NCBI GenBank assembly: GCA_002389045.1
Contig: DGNS01000009.1
Coordinates: 1-64,000, forward strand
DNA: 64,000 nucleotides
Source: Thiotrichaceae bacterium UBA4486
GTDB lineage: Bacteria; Pseudomonadota; Gammaproteobacteria; Eutrophobiales; Eutrophobiaceae
Direction of reading: 5' to 3'
Below the pieces are notes generated by a model that was not told the origin of the DNA, ran no database searches, and was given only the letters and a program-made list of their open reading frames with translations. Below are positions 7,376 through 16,052 of this stretch, in pieces (position 1 is the stretch's first letter; every line of letters begins with the position of its first letter). A program made the position numbers and the translations under genes.

Positions 7376-8167
7376 TCATGTCCCAGCCACTACTGCTGCC
7401 GCGTTGAATACAGCCAGGCTGGCAACGGCGCCGCCGGCTTCCCCTTTCTCGAAATCATCCCCGTCGCGTGCCATCTGGTTGGTGACGTGGGCAAAGCAGA
7501 TAACGTCGCTGTTACGGGCCTCGGCGAAGGCGTAGAGCGCTGCGGCCTCCATTTCCACGGCCTGTATGCCGCGGTTAACATTTGCCGCGATGGCCTCGTC
7601 CGTCTCCCGGTAGGGGGCGTCGGTAGTCCAACTCGCTCCCCGGTTTACGGTGAAGGGCAGCTTGTCGAAGGCACCGGCGAGACGGGCAAGAAGTGCCGGA
7701 TCGGCGTAGCTGAAATCGGTGGGTGGAAGATAATGATAGCTGGTTCCCTCGTCCCGCAGGGCCTTATCGATGAGGACATAGCACGGTGGCAGCAGATCGG
7801 GAGCGATCTGTCCCGCCGATGTGATGCTGATCAGGAGATTACAGCCGGATGCAAACAACTGTTCAGCCAACAACACGGCGAAGGAGGCCCCGACGGCCGT
7901 GCCAATAACACCAAAACGACGCCCGTTCAGTTCGAAGACGTGCAGATCGGTGTGGTAGCAGCCCCAGTGTGGTGATCGCTCCGCCCTGCCCTCGGCCACC
8001 AGCCAGCGCACGATGTCGCCATCGGGATCGAGCAGGCAGACCGCGGGCACTGTACCGGGATCGACCCCTTTTTGTCGACGTGCCTCCCGCAGCAGGTTTT
8101 CCGGCCGAAAGACAGTCGGGGCAGTGTAATGCTTGTCGCGCAGGATGGGTGGATGGCCATCGCTCAC
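7376..8167 (-). CDS. Nucleoside phosphorylase (uridine phosphorylase-like)
   Basis: 263-residue member of the PNP/UDP phosphorylase family, which splits nucleosides with phosphate to base and (deoxy)ribose-1-phosphate. Family features are the phosphate/ribose-binding GVIGTAVGASFAVLLAEQL with ISITSAGQI, and VEMEAAALYAFAE, which carries the Glu that contacts ribose. The start is the GTG at 8167, placed by GGAGAG 7 bases upstream; the frame continues further up but without a ribosome site. Exact nucleoside specificity cannot be told. A salvage role is likely. Confidence 0.8.
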   Translation of the reverse strand: MSDGHPPILRDKHYTAPTVFRPENLLREARRQKGVDPGTVPAVCLLDPDGDIVRWLVAEGRAERSPHWGCYHTDLHVFELNGRRFGVIGTAVGASFAVLLAEQLFASGCNLLISITSAGQIAPDLLPPCYVLIDKALRDEGTSYHYLPPTDFSYADPALLARLAGAFDKLPFTVNRGASWTTDAPYRETDEAIAANVNRGIQAVEMEAAALYAFAEARNSDVICFAHVTNQMARDGDDFEKGEAGGAVASLAVFNAAAVVAGT

Positions 8168-8359
8168 GTTATTCTCTCCGTTGTTTTGGAAATCGAGTAT
8201 AGACCACGAACGGGAATCATCGCCGCATATTATAGGCATGGGAGAGGTGTACTTTGACGCGCTACTTCCCTGTAGTGCGGACTTCGTCTTCCCAATTTCA
8301 CTCCCGGCGAAATTGTCGAACCCCCATCGTTGATTCCGAGGGTTCGAATACTTCATCAC

Positions 8360-8489
<130 letters not shown>

Positions 8490-8646
8490 TATATCGCCTG
8501 TACAGACACGGGTACTTTAAACCTTACCCGATAGAGGGTACCAGCCCGGAGAGAACGCAAGCGGGAATCGGGATAACGCCTCAATACGCTTCCTTACTCG
8601 ATAAGAATTCGCACGGTTATGCCGAATTCCAGCTGACCGATGAGAT

Positions 8647-9417
8647 TCAATCAAACTTCGCCAGATGCTTATCAACCGCCTTATCCAGACCCTTGATCGT
8701 TTCCTTGCCGGTGATGCCGTAAAAGCGTGTGTTGGTTAACTTGGCCTCGGTCAGGTTGGCGTCGGTGAGATTGGCGCCCGTGAAATCGGCACCGCTCAGA
8801 TCACAGTTACTGAAGTTCACACCGCGTAAATCGCTGTTCTGCAATTTGGCGAACTTCATATTGCAAAAGGCCAGGTCAGCATCTTTCATCGTAACGTCTC
8901 TAAGGCTTGCTGATTCAAGCTCCGTACGGATCATGCCCATGGACTGGTTGTGCATGCTGATCCCCGCCTTCATGTTGGAAAGGTTCGCGCCGATGAGATC
9001 CGCCCGGCTCATTTTCGCGACAACCCTGGCACCGGAAAAATTCGCGTTTTTCAGATTACTGTTTTCGAGATTGGTGTTGTTCAGAGCCGCGTTTTTGAAA
9101 CTGGCATTTTCCAGATTGGCGCTCATCATCAAGGCCAGGTCCAGGTTGGCGTTATCAAAAATACCGTTGGAAAGGTCCGCGCTTTTCATATGGGTATAGA
9201 AAAGATTGGCGCCGCTGAAATCCACGCCTGAAAGATCCAGACCGCGAAAATCCTTTAGTTCCAAATTGGCCCCGTTTTCCGGTGAGGATTGGGAAAGGAC
9301 TTCCACAACCTCATCGCGGGTCATTTTTTGCCAGTTGGCCTCGGCGGCCTGTGCGTTGGTGCTGTAGAAAAGAACCAGGGAAATTAGCAAACAAATAGGT
9401 TTGAACAATAATTTCAT
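8647..9417 (-). CDS. Exported pentapeptide-repeat protein
   Basis: 256 residues. A Sec signal peptide ends near AQA-AEA. From ~48 onward come about 30 A(D/N)LxX pentapeptide repeats (DLSGVDFSGANLF...SADLSNGIFDNANLD...), which fold as a right-handed beta-helix. The C-terminus FYGITGKETIKGLDKAVDKHLAKFD follows the repeats. GGAGGTG lies 7 bases before the ATG at 9417 and decides the start over an in-frame TTG at 9423. The function of periplasmic members is not established; the helix probably serves binding or scaffolding. A truncated copy of its 3' end is at 4371-4585. Confidence 0.85.
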   Translation of the reverse strand: MKLLFKPICLLISLVLFYSTNAQAAEANWQKMTRDEVVEVLSQSSPENGANLELKDFRGLDLSGVDFSGANLFYTHMKSADLSNGIFDNANLDLALMMSANLENASFKNAALNNTNLENSNLKNANFSGARVVAKMSRADLIGANLSNMKAGISMHNQSMGMIRTELESASLRDVTMKDADLAFCNMKFAKLQNSDLRGVNFSNCDLSGADFTGANLTDANLTEAKLTNTRFYGITGKETIKGLDKAVDKHLAKFD

Positions 9418-9423
9418 TCTCAA

Positions 9424-9774
9424 ACACCTCCTTAACTATTGGATAAGGAAAGATAATACGAGTTCTTTTCGTTTAACCATCTGATTATAAAAGATATTTA
9501 TTGATCCGACGGTTCTATAGAATGCGATCGACGTGATCCGCTGAACGGGCCTGAGCCGATAACCGCCGGCAATCGAAAACATTTGTCAAAACCGGATGTT
9601 AAGCCGCAAAATACGTCATACGCCCATCACTACTTCGCGACAGAATACGACTCGCGTCCGTCCGCTCCCGTTGACCCGGATTGTTCACAGGTCACAATTT
9701 GATCCGCAAATCATGGCCGGGGGACGGTTTTGACAGGTATGATCGCCCTGACAGGCGTTTTACAGGAATTGTGA
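9424..9774. promoter_or_regulatory. Divergent intergenic region before the hopanoid operon
   Basis: 350 bp between two divergently transcribed genes with no coding frame I would support. It must hold promoters for both. A TTGACA at 9730-9735 lies 40 bp before hpnO, but I see no matching -10 box at the right spacing, so promoter positions are not assigned. Confidence 0.35.
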
Positions 9775-11208
9775 ATGACACTTGATGTAAAAAAACTGCT
9801 GGCCGATAACGCGGGACGAAATTTCGAATTGCACCAGGCGCATGTGAATCCGCGCTTTGTGAAAACCCTGCGTACCATCGGCTTTGACAAAATCTACACC
9901 CGCGCCGAGGGGCAATATCTCTGGGATACTGACGGCCGCCGTTATCTCGATATGCTGGCCGGTTATGGCGTGTTCAATTTCGGCCGTAACAATCCCGATA
10001 TTCGCCAGGCACTCTGCGATTTCATGGAACAGAATTATCCCAACCTGGTACAGATGGAAGCCCCGCTGCTTTCCGGCCTGCTGGCCGACGAGCTGAAAAA
10101 ACGAATGCCGAACGATCTCGACATTGTCTACTTCACCAATTCCGGGACCGAAGGCGTGGAAACGGCGATCAAGTTCGCCCGCTGTGCCACCAAGCGCCCC
10201 GGGATCATTCATGCCAGCAAGGCCTTTCACGGTCTCACCAACGGCTCGTTGTCACTGAACGGTGATGAAAACTTCCGTGACGGTTTCGGACCGTTGCTGC
10301 CCCACTGCCACAAGGTGCCCTTCGGCGATCTCGAAGCACTGGAGGAAGTGTTGTCGCGCGGTGATATCGCCGCCTTCGTTATTGAACCGGTGCAAGGCAA
10401 GGGCATCAACATTCCGCCGCCCGGCTACCTGATGGAAGCCCGGGCGTTGTGCCGGAAACACGGCGCCCTGTTCGTCGCCGACGAAGTCCAGTCGGGCATG
10501 GGCCGCACCGGCAAATTCCTCGCCCTCGAACACGAAGGCGACGTCGACCCGGACATGGTCATACTCTCCAAGTCCCTGTCCGGTGGCTACGTACCCGCCG
10601 GCGCCGTACTCACACGCAAATGGATTTATGATCGCGTTTTTTCCAGCATGGATCGTTCGGTGGTGCATTCGAGTACATTTGGACAGGGCAGCCTGGCCAT
10701 GGTGGCGGGACTGGCTACACTGGAATACATGGACCGCAATGATTGCATGGCCAACGCCACGGTCATGGGCGATCGTATCGGCGAAGGTCTGCTCACCATC
10801 CGCGACCAGTACCAGTTCGTCAAGGACATCCGCTGGCGCGGGTTGATGGTGGCCATTGAATTCGGTGTGCCCAAATCCATGAAGCTGCGCGCCGCCTGGT
10901 CGCTGGCCCATAAACTGGACAAGAGCCTGTTTCCGCAGGGCATCACCATTCCGTTATTGCAGGACCACGGGATTCTCACCCAGGTGGCCGGGCACAACAT
11001 CGATGTAATCAAGCTGATACCACCGCTGATCATCACCGAATCCGACTGCAATTATTTCATCAACGGTTTCATCGAAGTGATGAAAAAGTTGCATAAGTTT
11101 CCCGGTCCCAGTTGGGAAGTGATCTCGAGGATCGGTCGCTCCGCACTGTCCGGCGGCGCCGGGAACCCCGCGGGTCAGGGACAGAAGTCGGAGCGGATCG
11201 CCAGCTGA
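9775..11208 (+). CDS. hpnO: Hopanoid biosynthesis aminotransferase HpnO
   Basis: 477-residue class III (ornithine/acetylornithine-type) PLP aminotransferase. FVADEVQSGMGRTG (~235) carries the Asp that binds the PLP ring nitrogen; ILSKSLSGGYVPAG (~265) carries the Schiff-base Lys. As first gene of a squalene/hopene cluster it fits HpnO, which converts a ribosylhopane-derived aldehyde to aminobacteriohopanetriol. The protein is longer than catabolic relatives (~430), with a basic C-terminal tail. AGGAATT precedes the ATG. Family assignment is firm; the HpnO role is inferred from context. Confidence 0.82.
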   Translation: MTLDVKKLLADNAGRNFELHQAHVNPRFVKTLRTIGFDKIYTRAEGQYLWDTDGRRYLDMLAGYGVFNFGRNNPDIRQALCDFMEQNYPNLVQMEAPLLSGLLADELKKRMPNDLDIVYFTNSGTEGVETAIKFARCATKRPGIIHASKAFHGLTNGSLSLNGDENFRDGFGPLLPHCHKVPFGDLEALEEVLSRGDIAAFVIEPVQGKGINIPPPGYLMEARALCRKHGALFVADEVQSGMGRTGKFLALEHEGDVDPDMVILSKSLSGGYVPAGAVLTRKWIYDRVFSSMDRSVVHSSTFGQGSLAMVAGLATLEYMDRNDCMANATVMGDRIGEGLLTIRDQYQFVKDIRWRGLMVAIEFGVPKSMKLRAAWSLAHKLDKSLFPQGITIPLLQDHGILTQVAGHNIDVIKLIPPLIITESDCNYFINGFIEVMKKLHKFPGPSWEVISRIGRSALSGGAGNPAGQGQKSERIAS

Positions 11209-11270
11209 ACAGCGGCACTCCGCATTGATGACCGGTGTGATACACTTGCGCCGGTCTTGGTGCTGCAACC

Positions 11271-12350
11271 ATGCTTTTTTGCCAACAGCCGGAACAAGCT
11301 TACAACAACGTGTCCACATCCAAAGAGCAACTGGAGCGGGATCTCCGTTACCAGAATAAAATTCTCCAGGGCGTCTCGCGCACATTTGCACTGACCATCC
11401 CGCAATTACCACCGCGTCTTCGCGATGTGGTCGGCAATGCTTACCTGCTCTGCCGGATCGCCGATACCATCGAGGACGATCGGGACCTGCCGGCAGACAG
11501 CAAGCGCACTCATTCCGAATGTTTCGTCGAGGTCGTCAAGGGTAATACTGATGCGGCCGGCTTTTCAGCCGGGCTGACGCCGCTGCTATCCGATGCGGCA
11601 ACGGCCGACGAGAAAGATCTTGTCCGTAATACTGCAACGGTGGTCCGGCTGACGCACAGTTTCAATCCACGGCAACGGGCGGCGCTGGAACGCTGCGTAC
11701 GCATCATGGCCGAGGGCATGATTCGCTACCAGGAAGCGGAAACCCTGGAAGGCCTGCCCGACCAGGCGGCCATGGACGAATATTGCTATTACGTTGCCGG
11801 GGTGGTGGGTGAAATGCTGACCGAGCTGTTTTGCGATTACTCGGATGAAATCAACCGCCATCATGATGACCTCATGCGCCTCTCTGTATCGTTCGGCCAG
11901 GGGCTGCAAATGACCAATATCCTCAAGGACATCTGGGATGATCACGCCCGCGGCGCCTGCTGGTTGCCCGCTGACGTATTCCGGCAGTACGGGTTCGATC
12001 TGGGCCGTATGAAAGCGGGTGAAAACGGTCCGGGGTTCGAGGCCGGGATGGGTGTTCTCATCGCCAGGACCCGGCAGCACCTGGAAGACGCCCTGCACTA
12101 CACCCGCCTGATCCCGGCGCACGAAACCGGTATTCGAAAATTCTGCCTGTGGGCGCTGGGCATGGCGATTCTGACCCTGAGAAAAATCAACAAAAACCGG
12201 CAATTCGCCAACGGCACAGAGGTCAAAATATCCCGTAACAGCGTCAAGGCGACGGTCATGTGTACGAACCTCTGCGTCAGCCATGACAAGCTGTTGAATT
12301 TGTTGTTCTATGTCACGGCAAAGGGTTTGCCTGAACAGCCCCTTTCGTGA
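11271..12350 (+). CDS. sqs: Squalene synthase (eukaryote-type, soluble)
   Basis: 359-residue trans-isoprenyl diphosphate synthase that joins two farnesyl diphosphates and reduces presqualene diphosphate to squalene. First Asp motif CRIADTIEDD (~62-70), YCYYVAGVVGEMLTELF (~171-187), second Asp motif NILKDIWDD (~216-224). The YVAGVVG box and the late EVKISR segment resemble the one-enzyme eukaryotic/Methylococcus squalene synthases rather than HpnC or HpnD. No C-terminal membrane anchor is visible. It supplies the cyclase encoded next. Confidence 0.85.
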   Translation: MLFCQQPEQAYNNVSTSKEQLERDLRYQNKILQGVSRTFALTIPQLPPRLRDVVGNAYLLCRIADTIEDDRDLPADSKRTHSECFVEVVKGNTDAAGFSAGLTPLLSDAATADEKDLVRNTATVVRLTHSFNPRQRAALERCVRIMAEGMIRYQEAETLEGLPDQAAMDEYCYYVAGVVGEMLTELFCDYSDEINRHHDDLMRLSVSFGQGLQMTNILKDIWDDHARGACWLPADVFRQYGFDLGRMKAGENGPGFEAGMGVLIARTRQHLEDALHYTRLIPAHETGIRKFCLWALGMAILTLRKINKNRQFANGTEVKISRNSVKATVMCTNLCVSHDKLLNLLFYVTAKGLPEQPLS

Positions 12351-12508
12351 GAAGATAACCGCGCTTTGCAGGGTAGCCCGTGTTACTCGAATACTGCTTT
12401 AACAGTCTGATATTAAAAGACTTTTTACCATCAGGACTGTTCCCGGCAGTGTTGGTGAATGCGGTCGGAAACAATAACAACATTCACGCATTCTGGGGTA
12501 TAGGCTAG

Positions 12509-14461
12509 ATGTTACTGGAATCCAATGAGAAGTTGGCAGGACTCGCTGACAACACGGCCCTCGATCACTCTGTTGTCCATCATCTGAAACCGCTGTCATT
12601 GTCCGCCGCCATCGAGACGGCGCGCGATGCGCTGATTGCGGAGCAAAAGCAGGACGGTCACTGGGTCTATAACCTCGAGGCTGACTGCACCATCCCGGCC
12701 GAATACATCCTCATGATGCATTTCACCGGGGATATTGATGAAGACCTGGAACAGAAAATCGCCGCCTATTTGCGCGCCGAACAGGATGAGCACGACGGCT
12801 GGTCACTCTATCATGGCGGAGATTTTGATCTCAGCTGTTCGGTCAAGGCTTACTACGCACTGAAGCTGGTGGGTGATAATCCGCACCAGGAACACATGGT
12901 CCGCGCCCGAAACGCGATTCTGAATCATGGCGGCGCGGCCCACAGTAACGTCTTTACCCGCATTACCCTGGCACTGTTCAGCCAGGTGCCGTGGCGGGCG
13001 ACACCTTTTATTCCGGCGGAAGTAATTCTGCTGCCGAAGTGGTTCCCATTCCATATCAGCAAGGTCTCATACTGGTCGAGAACCGTGATGGTGCCGTTGT
13101 TCGTACTCTGTACACTCAAGCCGATCGCACAGAATCCCAGGGGCGTGGACATTCGCGAACTGTTCATCACGCCACCGGAAGATGAACTCAACTATTTCCG
13201 TATCACCACACTTTTGAGCCGTGTTTTCTTTACCCTGGATCAGGTCGGCCGGCTGATCGAAAAACTGGTGCCCGGCTTTATCCGCAATATCTCCATCCGC
13301 AAGTGCGAACAATGGTTCACCGAACGCATGAACGGCGACCACGGTATCGGCGGCATCTTCCCGGCCATGGTCAATGTCTACGAGGCGCTTACCGTACTCG
13401 GCTATGACAGGGATCACCCGAAGGTACGCCAGGCCCGCAAGGCGATCGACAACCTGCTGGTCAAGAACACGGACGGCAGCATCTATTGCCAGCCCTGTGT
13501 TTCCCCGGTCTGGGACACGTCTCTGGCCTGCCAGGCGTTACTGGAAGTGGATAAACAGTGTCCGGAGAGCCGGCGCGGTCTGGACTGGCTCATGGACCAG
13601 CAACTCAGCGATGAGCCCGGCGACTGGCGCGAGGTCCGTCCGGACCTGCCGGGTGGTGGCTGGGCGTTTCAATACAGCAATTACTTCTACCCGGATCTGG
13701 ACGACACTTCCATGGTCGCCTGGGCCATGCACCGCACCGCTAATGGCAAATACACCGGGGCTATAGAACGGGCTGCGACATGGATCGCCGGCATGAAATC
13801 GAAAAATGGCGGTTACGGCTCCTTTGAAGTGGATAACACGCAGTACTACCTGAATTACATTCCCTTTGCCGACCACGGCGCGCTGCTGGATCCGCCGACG
13901 GCGGATGTCACCGGCCGCTGCCTGGCCTTGCTGTCACTGGTTGACCGGGAGAAATACGCGGATCTGATTGATCAGGCCATCGCTTACCTGAAGAACGACC
14001 AGGAAGAAGACGGTTCCTGGTATGGCCGCTGGGGTACCAATTACATCTATGGTACCTGGTCGGTTCTGACCGCACTGGAAGAGGCCGGCATTGATGCGAA
14101 CGAGCCATTCGTTCGCCGGGCCGTTGACTGGCTGTACAGCATCCAGAACGAAGACGGCGGCTGGGGTGAAAGCAATGACAGCTATTATCCGCCCCGCCAT
14201 CGACGCCCCTGTCACAGTACTGCCTTCCAGACCGCCTGGGCACTGCTGGGCCTGCTCGCCGCCGGGGAAGCGGCCGCACCACAGGTCGAAGCCGGTATAC
14301 AGTTTTTATTGAAACATCAATGCCGGGATGGTCTCTGGTACGACAGGGACTTTACCGCGCCGGGCTTCCCGCGCGTGTTCTATCTCAAATACCATGGTTA
14401 CACGCGCTATTTTCCGCTTTGGGCACTGGCCAGGTACAGGAATTTAAAGCAGCGCGATTGA
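12509..14461 (+). CDS. shc: Squalene-hopene cyclase
   Basis: 650 residues, normal length for the family. It cyclises squalene to hopene/hopanol at the membrane. The protonating DxDDT motif appears as YPDLDDTSMVAW (~395). Several QW repeats are visible (QDGHWVYNLEAD, QEEDGSWYGRWGTNYIYGTW, QNEDGGWGES, CRDGLWYDRDF). It lies 159 bp after squalene synthase and overlaps the next gene's start (TTGA). This is the committed step of the operon. Confidence 0.96.
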   Translation: MLLESNEKLAGLADNTALDHSVVHHLKPLSLSAAIETARDALIAEQKQDGHWVYNLEADCTIPAEYILMMHFTGDIDEDLEQKIAAYLRAEQDEHDGWSLYHGGDFDLSCSVKAYYALKLVGDNPHQEHMVRARNAILNHGGAAHSNVFTRITLALFSQVPWRATPFIPAEVILLPKWFPFHISKVSYWSRTVMVPLFVLCTLKPIAQNPRGVDIRELFITPPEDELNYFRITTLLSRVFFTLDQVGRLIEKLVPGFIRNISIRKCEQWFTERMNGDHGIGGIFPAMVNVYEALTVLGYDRDHPKVRQARKAIDNLLVKNTDGSIYCQPCVSPVWDTSLACQALLEVDKQCPESRRGLDWLMDQQLSDEPGDWREVRPDLPGGGWAFQYSNYFYPDLDDTSMVAWAMHRTANGKYTGAIERAATWIAGMKSKNGGYGSFEVDNTQYYLNYIPFADHGALLDPPTADVTGRCLALLSLVDREKYADLIDQAIAYLKNDQEEDGSWYGRWGTNYIYGTWSVLTALEEAGIDANEPFVRRAVDWLYSIQNEDGGWGESNDSYYPPRHRRPCHSTAFQTAWALLGLLAAGEAAAPQVEAGIQFLLKHQCRDGLWYDRDFTAPGFPRVFYLKYHGYTRYFPLWALARYRNLKQRD

Positions 14462-15165
14462 AAACGATCGGCGTGTTTACGGCGCTCCCCATCGAGGGTC
14501 GCTGCCTGACCTCCGGCAAGATTGTTCCCGACAACACCGTGGCCGTAAACCGGCATCTGCTGCTGCGCGCCGGCGGCATGGGCAGGGATAACGCGGAAAC
14601 CGCCGCCAGGGCCCTGATTGATGCAAAGGTCGATCTGCTGGTCAGTTGGGGGGTGGCCGCCGCACTGAGTGAGACCGGCCGTGCGGGCGATCTCGTACTG
14701 GTGGATACGGTAATCGATAGCGCCGGGGGGCGCTATACGGTCAAGCCGGAGATCCTGCAGACACTCGAGATATTCGCCCGGCGTGCGGGCATTTCATCAA
14801 TTAGCGGTGCGCTTGCCGAAAGTAACCGGGTACTCGATTGCAGCGAGGATAAAATCCGTCTGCACAGGGAATCCGGGGCGCTGGCAACGGACATGGAGAC
14901 GGCTGCAGTGGCCGGTGTTGCAGACAATGCACATATCCCCCTTCTCGCTATTCGCGTTATCAGCGATGATTTGCATACCTCCGTGCCACGCGCAGTGACC
15001 CGGAACATGGGTGCAGACGGCCACCTGAAAATGGTGCGGATGTTGTTTAGCTTGTGTCGCCAGCCACGGGATCTGACCGCGCTTGTCCGCCTGGCGCAAT
15101 CTTTCAAAAAAGCCAGGCGGACGCTCATCCGTTGCGCCGGTTACCTGAAATCCGGACCCGGCTGA
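14458..15165 (+). CDS. hpnG: HpnG, adenosylhopane nucleosidase (phosphorylase family)
   Basis: 235 residues. It belongs to the MTA/SAH-nucleosidase-like phosphorylase family used in hopanoid synthesis to remove adenine from adenosylhopane. Visible: VFTALPIEGRCL at the start, LVSWGVAAAL (~55-65), and ALATDMETAAVAGVA (~143-157) with the ribose-binding MET motif. The TTG at 14458 overlaps the cyclase stop (TTGA) and is the most economical start; the open frame continues upstream inside shc. HpnH, which makes its substrate, is not in the window. Confidence 0.85.
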   Translation: MKTIGVFTALPIEGRCLTSGKIVPDNTVAVNRHLLLRAGGMGRDNAETAARALIDAKVDLLVSWGVAAALSETGRAGDLVLVDTVIDSAGGRYTVKPEILQTLEIFARRAGISSISGALAESNRVLDCSEDKIRLHRESGALATDMETAAVAGVADNAHIPLLAIRVISDDLHTSVPRAVTRNMGADGHLKMVRMLFSLCRQPRDLTALVRLAQSFKKARRTLIRCAGYLKSGPG

Positions 15166-15242
15166 ATACGACAAGCGGGCACCGGGCAAGACTTGTTATC
15201 ACCCGGATCATGGTTTATAAAGACGCACTTTCAGACTCGCAC

Positions 15243-15995
15243 ATGACCAATATGCTATCGAAGGAACACCTGGAGGCGTTCAAGGACACAGGCTATACGC
15301 TTGTCCGTGGTCTTTATAACAGCGACGAGATGAAAGAAATCACCGCCTGGTGTGATGAGGTAGCGGCGTATCCCGAAGTCGCCGGTAAATACATGATGTA
15401 CTTCGAACACAGCCGGCTTGATGACCAGCGGCGGATCCTCTCCCGCATCGAGGATTTCGAACCCTGGCACCGCGGCTTCAGCAGGCTGTTCACCGCCGGC
15501 CGGTTGAAAGCCTGTGTTGACGATCTCTTCAGCGAATCTTCTGTACTGTTCAAGGACAAGATCAATTTCAAGATGCCGGGCGGCAGCGGATTCAAGGCGC
15601 ACCAGGATATTCAGGCCGGCTGGGATACTTACGCACCGCTGCATATCACGGCGCTGTTGACTATCGATCCGTGTACCCTCGACAACGGCTGCCTGGAAAT
15701 GGCCCCGGGGTATCACAAGCAGGGAATCATCGGTGAAAAATGGCAGCCGCTGGAAGAGGATGCACTTGACTACGTGGCTGTACCCACGGCCCCCGGGGAC
15801 GCGGTTTTTTTCGATTCCTTTGCACCGCATCGCTCGGGGCCCAACCTGACCGATAAACCGCGCCGGGTACTCTATGTCACTTACAATAAACTTTCCGACG
15901 GCGATCATCGAAGACAATACTACATTGATAAACGCAAGAACTATCCACCCGATTGTGAACGGGAAGCGGACAGGGAGTACGTGTTCAGGGTTTGA
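15243..15995 (+). CDS. Phytanoyl-CoA dioxygenase (PhyH) family protein
   Basis: 250-residue Fe(II)/2-oxoglutarate oxygenase. The metal triad is visible as H-x-D in KAHQDIQAG (~120-122) and the distal His in FAPHRSGPN (~195), with Arg a little further on for 2-oxoglutarate. The N-terminus MLSKEHLEAFKDTGYTLVRGL is typical of the family. An ATG at 15210 is an alternative start; neither has a strong ribosome site. It lies between hpnG and hpnN on the same strand. I infer a hydroxylation step in hopanoid side-chain maturation, but no member with that role is known to me. Confidence 0.8.
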   Translation: MTNMLSKEHLEAFKDTGYTLVRGLYNSDEMKEITAWCDEVAAYPEVAGKYMMYFEHSRLDDQRRILSRIEDFEPWHRGFSRLFTAGRLKACVDDLFSESSVLFKDKINFKMPGGSGFKAHQDIQAGWDTYAPLHITALLTIDPCTLDNGCLEMAPGYHKQGIIGEKWQPLEEDALDYVAVPTAPGDAVFFDSFAPHRSGPNLTDKPRRVLYVTYNKLSDGDHRRQYYIDKRKNYPPDCEREADREYVFRV

Positions 15996-16052
15996 TCACA
16001 AACGCCGAAGCTCTGAAACTCTCATCACCCATTCCGGGTACTCATTAGCTTC

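Noticed and set aside
10252..10911. Long antisense frame within hpnO
   Set aside because: It is a GC-driven shadow of the hpnO codons with no motifs or ribosome site; similar shadows occur across most genes here.
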